A DNA stretch of 7,433 nucleotides from Bacillota bacterium (GTDB taxonomy: Bacteria; Bacillota; Dethiobacteria; SKNC01): NCBI GenBank assembly GCA_007120745.1, contig SKNC01000054.1, forward strand, positions 1 to 7,433, given 5' to 3'. The position numbers were made by a program, and so were the translations under genes. Under the pieces are notes generated by a model. It was given only the letters and a program-made list of their open reading frames with translations, was not told the DNA's origin and did not search any database. Below, one piece after another: positions 7,088-7,433 of the stretch. The stretch's first letter is position 1, and each line of letters starts with the position of its first letter.

Positions 7088-7116
7088 TTGATTCTTAACA
7101 TAAATCATGGTAAAAT
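7088..7116 (+). promoter_or_regulatory. rRNA operon promoter P1
   Basis: TTGATT (7088-7093), a 17-bp spacer and TAAAAT (7111-7116) match sigma-A at 4 and 5 of 6 positions. A shifted reading, TTAACA (7095-7100) with TATAAA (7116-7121), has a 15-bp spacer and is possible. Its -10 lies 90 bp before that of P2, like the tandem P1/P2 pairs of B. subtilis rrn operons. Confidence 0.6.
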
Positions 7117-7131
7117 ATAAATCCACACAGG

Positions 7132-7166
7132 AATTGTTCGAGCTTTTAATGGAGCATGGAACAATT
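7132..7166 (+). other. Inverted repeat between P1 and P2
   Basis: AATTGTTC (7132-7139) pairs perfectly with GAACAATT (7159-7166) across 19 bases, which include a further GCT/AGC pairing. Only P1 transcripts would carry this hairpin. Its 3' arm lies just upstream of the P2 -35 box, where an upstream element would be contacted. The role is unknown. Confidence 0.45.
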
Positions 7167-7177
7167 ACTATTAAAAC

Positions 7178-7206
7178 TTGACAATTAATTTTTCCTGTGT
7201 TATTAT
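7178..7206 (+). promoter_or_regulatory. rRNA operon promoter P2 (strong)
   Basis: TTGACA (perfect -35, 7178-7183), a 17-bp spacer and TATTAT (7201-7206) with TGT directly before it (extended -10) make this the best promoter in the window. An A/T-rich stretch upstream (about 7161-7176) fits an UP element. The start should be T7213 or G7214; a GTP start would fit the growth control known for Bacillus rRNA promoters. Confidence 0.85.
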
Positions 7207-7212
7207 AGCTCT

Positions 7213-7230
7213 TGCCCGAAAAAATGGGCA
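7213..7230 (+). other. Small hairpin at the start of the P2 transcript
   Basis: TGCCC (7213-7217) pairs with GGGCA (7226-7230) around a purine-rich loop that can be closed by G7218-U7225 to leave six A. It begins at the expected P2 start and precedes boxA, the position held by boxB-like hairpins in rRNA leaders. It is not followed by a U run. Confidence 0.55.
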
Positions 7231-7231
7231 C

Positions 7232-7243
7232 TGTTCTTTGAAA
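7232..7243 (+). promoter_or_regulatory. boxA antitermination element
   Basis: TGTTCTTTGAAA followed by ACTAAACA matches the boxA region before Bacillus and Clostridium 16S genes (TG[CT]TCTTTGAAAACT). In RNA form it is bound by NusB-NusE and lets RNA polymerase pass terminators in the untranslated rRNA operon. It lies about 20 bases after the P2 start. This element is the firmest reason to call an rRNA operon here. Confidence 0.88.
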
Positions 7244-7261
7244 ACTAAACAGGACTCACTA

Positions 7262-7285
7262 GACTCTGGTTTTCGAACCGGAGTC
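7262..7285 (+). other. Leader hairpin with UUCG loop
   Basis: GACTCTGGTT (7262-7271) pairs with AACCGGAGTC (7276-7285) as a 10-bp stem with one U-G pair, closed by TTCG (7272-7275). The UUCG tetraloop favours fast folding, though the closing pair is U-A rather than the especially stable C-G. No U run follows, so it is not a terminator. Confidence 0.75.
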
Positions 7286-7303
7286 GATAATTTAAGCCAA
7301 GGC

Positions 7304-7329
7304 GATTTATTGACTGAGGTTAATAAATC
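7304..7329 (+). other. Leader hairpin, 8-bp A/U-rich stem
   Basis: GATTTATT (7304-7311) pairs perfectly with AATAAATC (7322-7329) around a 10-base loop. The outer bases GG (7301-7302) can pair with CC (7330-7331) if C7303 is bulged. It ends one base before the next helix. Confidence 0.6.
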
Positions 7330-7330
7330 C

Positions 7331-7398
7331 CTAACAATTCCTTAAACGACCGAAGTAAAAGGTCAGCGTTAAGGAGTCAAGGCGAACGAACTTGTTAG
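7331..7398 (+). other. Leader long-range helix enclosing a compound hairpin
   Basis: CTAACAA (7331-7337) pairs with TTGTTAG (7392-7398). Directly inside, TTCCTTAA (7338-7345) pairs with TTAAGGAG (7369-7376, one U-G pair), and GACC (7348-7351) pairs with GGTC (7361-7364) around a 9-base loop. The 3' side has a 15-base bulge (7377-7391). Three nested complementary segments in order are hard to explain by chance. Confidence 0.65.
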
Positions 7399-7402
7399 CG
7401 AC

Positions 7403-7425
7403 CCTCTTACCTGGGTGGTAAGGGG
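7403..7425 (+). other. Leader hairpin near the expected 16S start
   Basis: CCTCTTACC (7403-7411) pairs with GGTAAGGGG (7417-7425) as a 9-bp stem with one U-G pair and a 5-base loop TGGGT. It ends 8 bases before the window edge. It could be a processing signal upstream of 16S. Confidence 0.65.
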
Positions 7426-7433
7426 ATTGATAA

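Larger units (their letters stand above)
7213..7433 (+). ncRNA. Pre-rRNA leader of an rRNA operon (16S starts beyond the window)
   Basis: Downstream of P2 there is no credible reading frame. Instead there is a boxA element (7232-7243) and a near-continuous series of hairpins (7213-7230, 7262-7285, 7304-7329, 7331-7398, 7403-7425). This is the arrangement of Bacillus and Clostridium 16S rRNA leaders. The conserved 16S 5' end (AGAGTTTGATC) is not reached by 7433, so the rRNA gene itself is not annotated. The downstream half of the 16S processing stalk would lie after the 16S gene and cannot be seen. Confidence 0.82.

Noticed and set aside
7213..7433. Riboswitch or T-box in the last 220 bases
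   Set aside because: No aptamer or T-box core is recognised, no terminator U run or coding start follows, and boxA plus the strong tandem promoters point to an rRNA leader.

Overview
This window looks like ordinary chromosome of a spore-forming, low-to-moderate GC Firmicute, most likely a member of the Clostridia. The evidence is a MutS2 with KOW and Smr domains, a PonA-type class A penicillin-binding protein with an FN3 domain, a TyrZ-type tyrosyl-tRNA synthetase, a YunB sporulation protein, AGGAGG-type ribosome binding sites and a Bacillus/Clostridium-style rRNA leader. The sequence does not fix the genus.

Layout. Positions 1-1701 (+) hold the 3' part of mutS2; its start lies upstream of the window. 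A convergent gap follows, with a 16-bp perfect hairpin (1834-1876) that probably ends transcription from both sides. Positions 4683-1981 (-) hold a complete PBP1A/PonA (900 aa). Its extracellular end carries two cysteine-bearing modules, an FN3 domain, an E/D-P tract and an acidic GDDN tail encoded by a 12-bp tandem repeat. The 248-bp divergent gap (4684-4931) holds a good promoter on each strand. Positions 4932-6134 (+) hold tyrS, followed 4 bases later by a GGGAC palindrome of the kind often dispersed in Firmicute genomes. Positions 6251-6925 (+) hold yunB. From about 7088 to the window end there is an rRNA operon control region: two sigma-A promoters whose -10 boxes are 90 bp apart, a boxA antitermination element and a chain of hairpins. 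The 16S gene itself should begin just beyond 7433.

The genes do not form one pathway. They are neighbouring housekeeping functions: ribosome rescue or recombination control (MutS2), peptidoglycan polymerisation (PBP1A), tRNA charging (TyrRS), sporulation (YunB) and rRNA synthesis. I found no new defence, mobile or biosynthetic system. The points most worth a second look are the structured rRNA leader, the slippage-prone repeat in the PBP tail, the paired cysteine modules of the PBP, the dispersed-type palindrome after tyrS, and a tyrS leader too short for a T-box.
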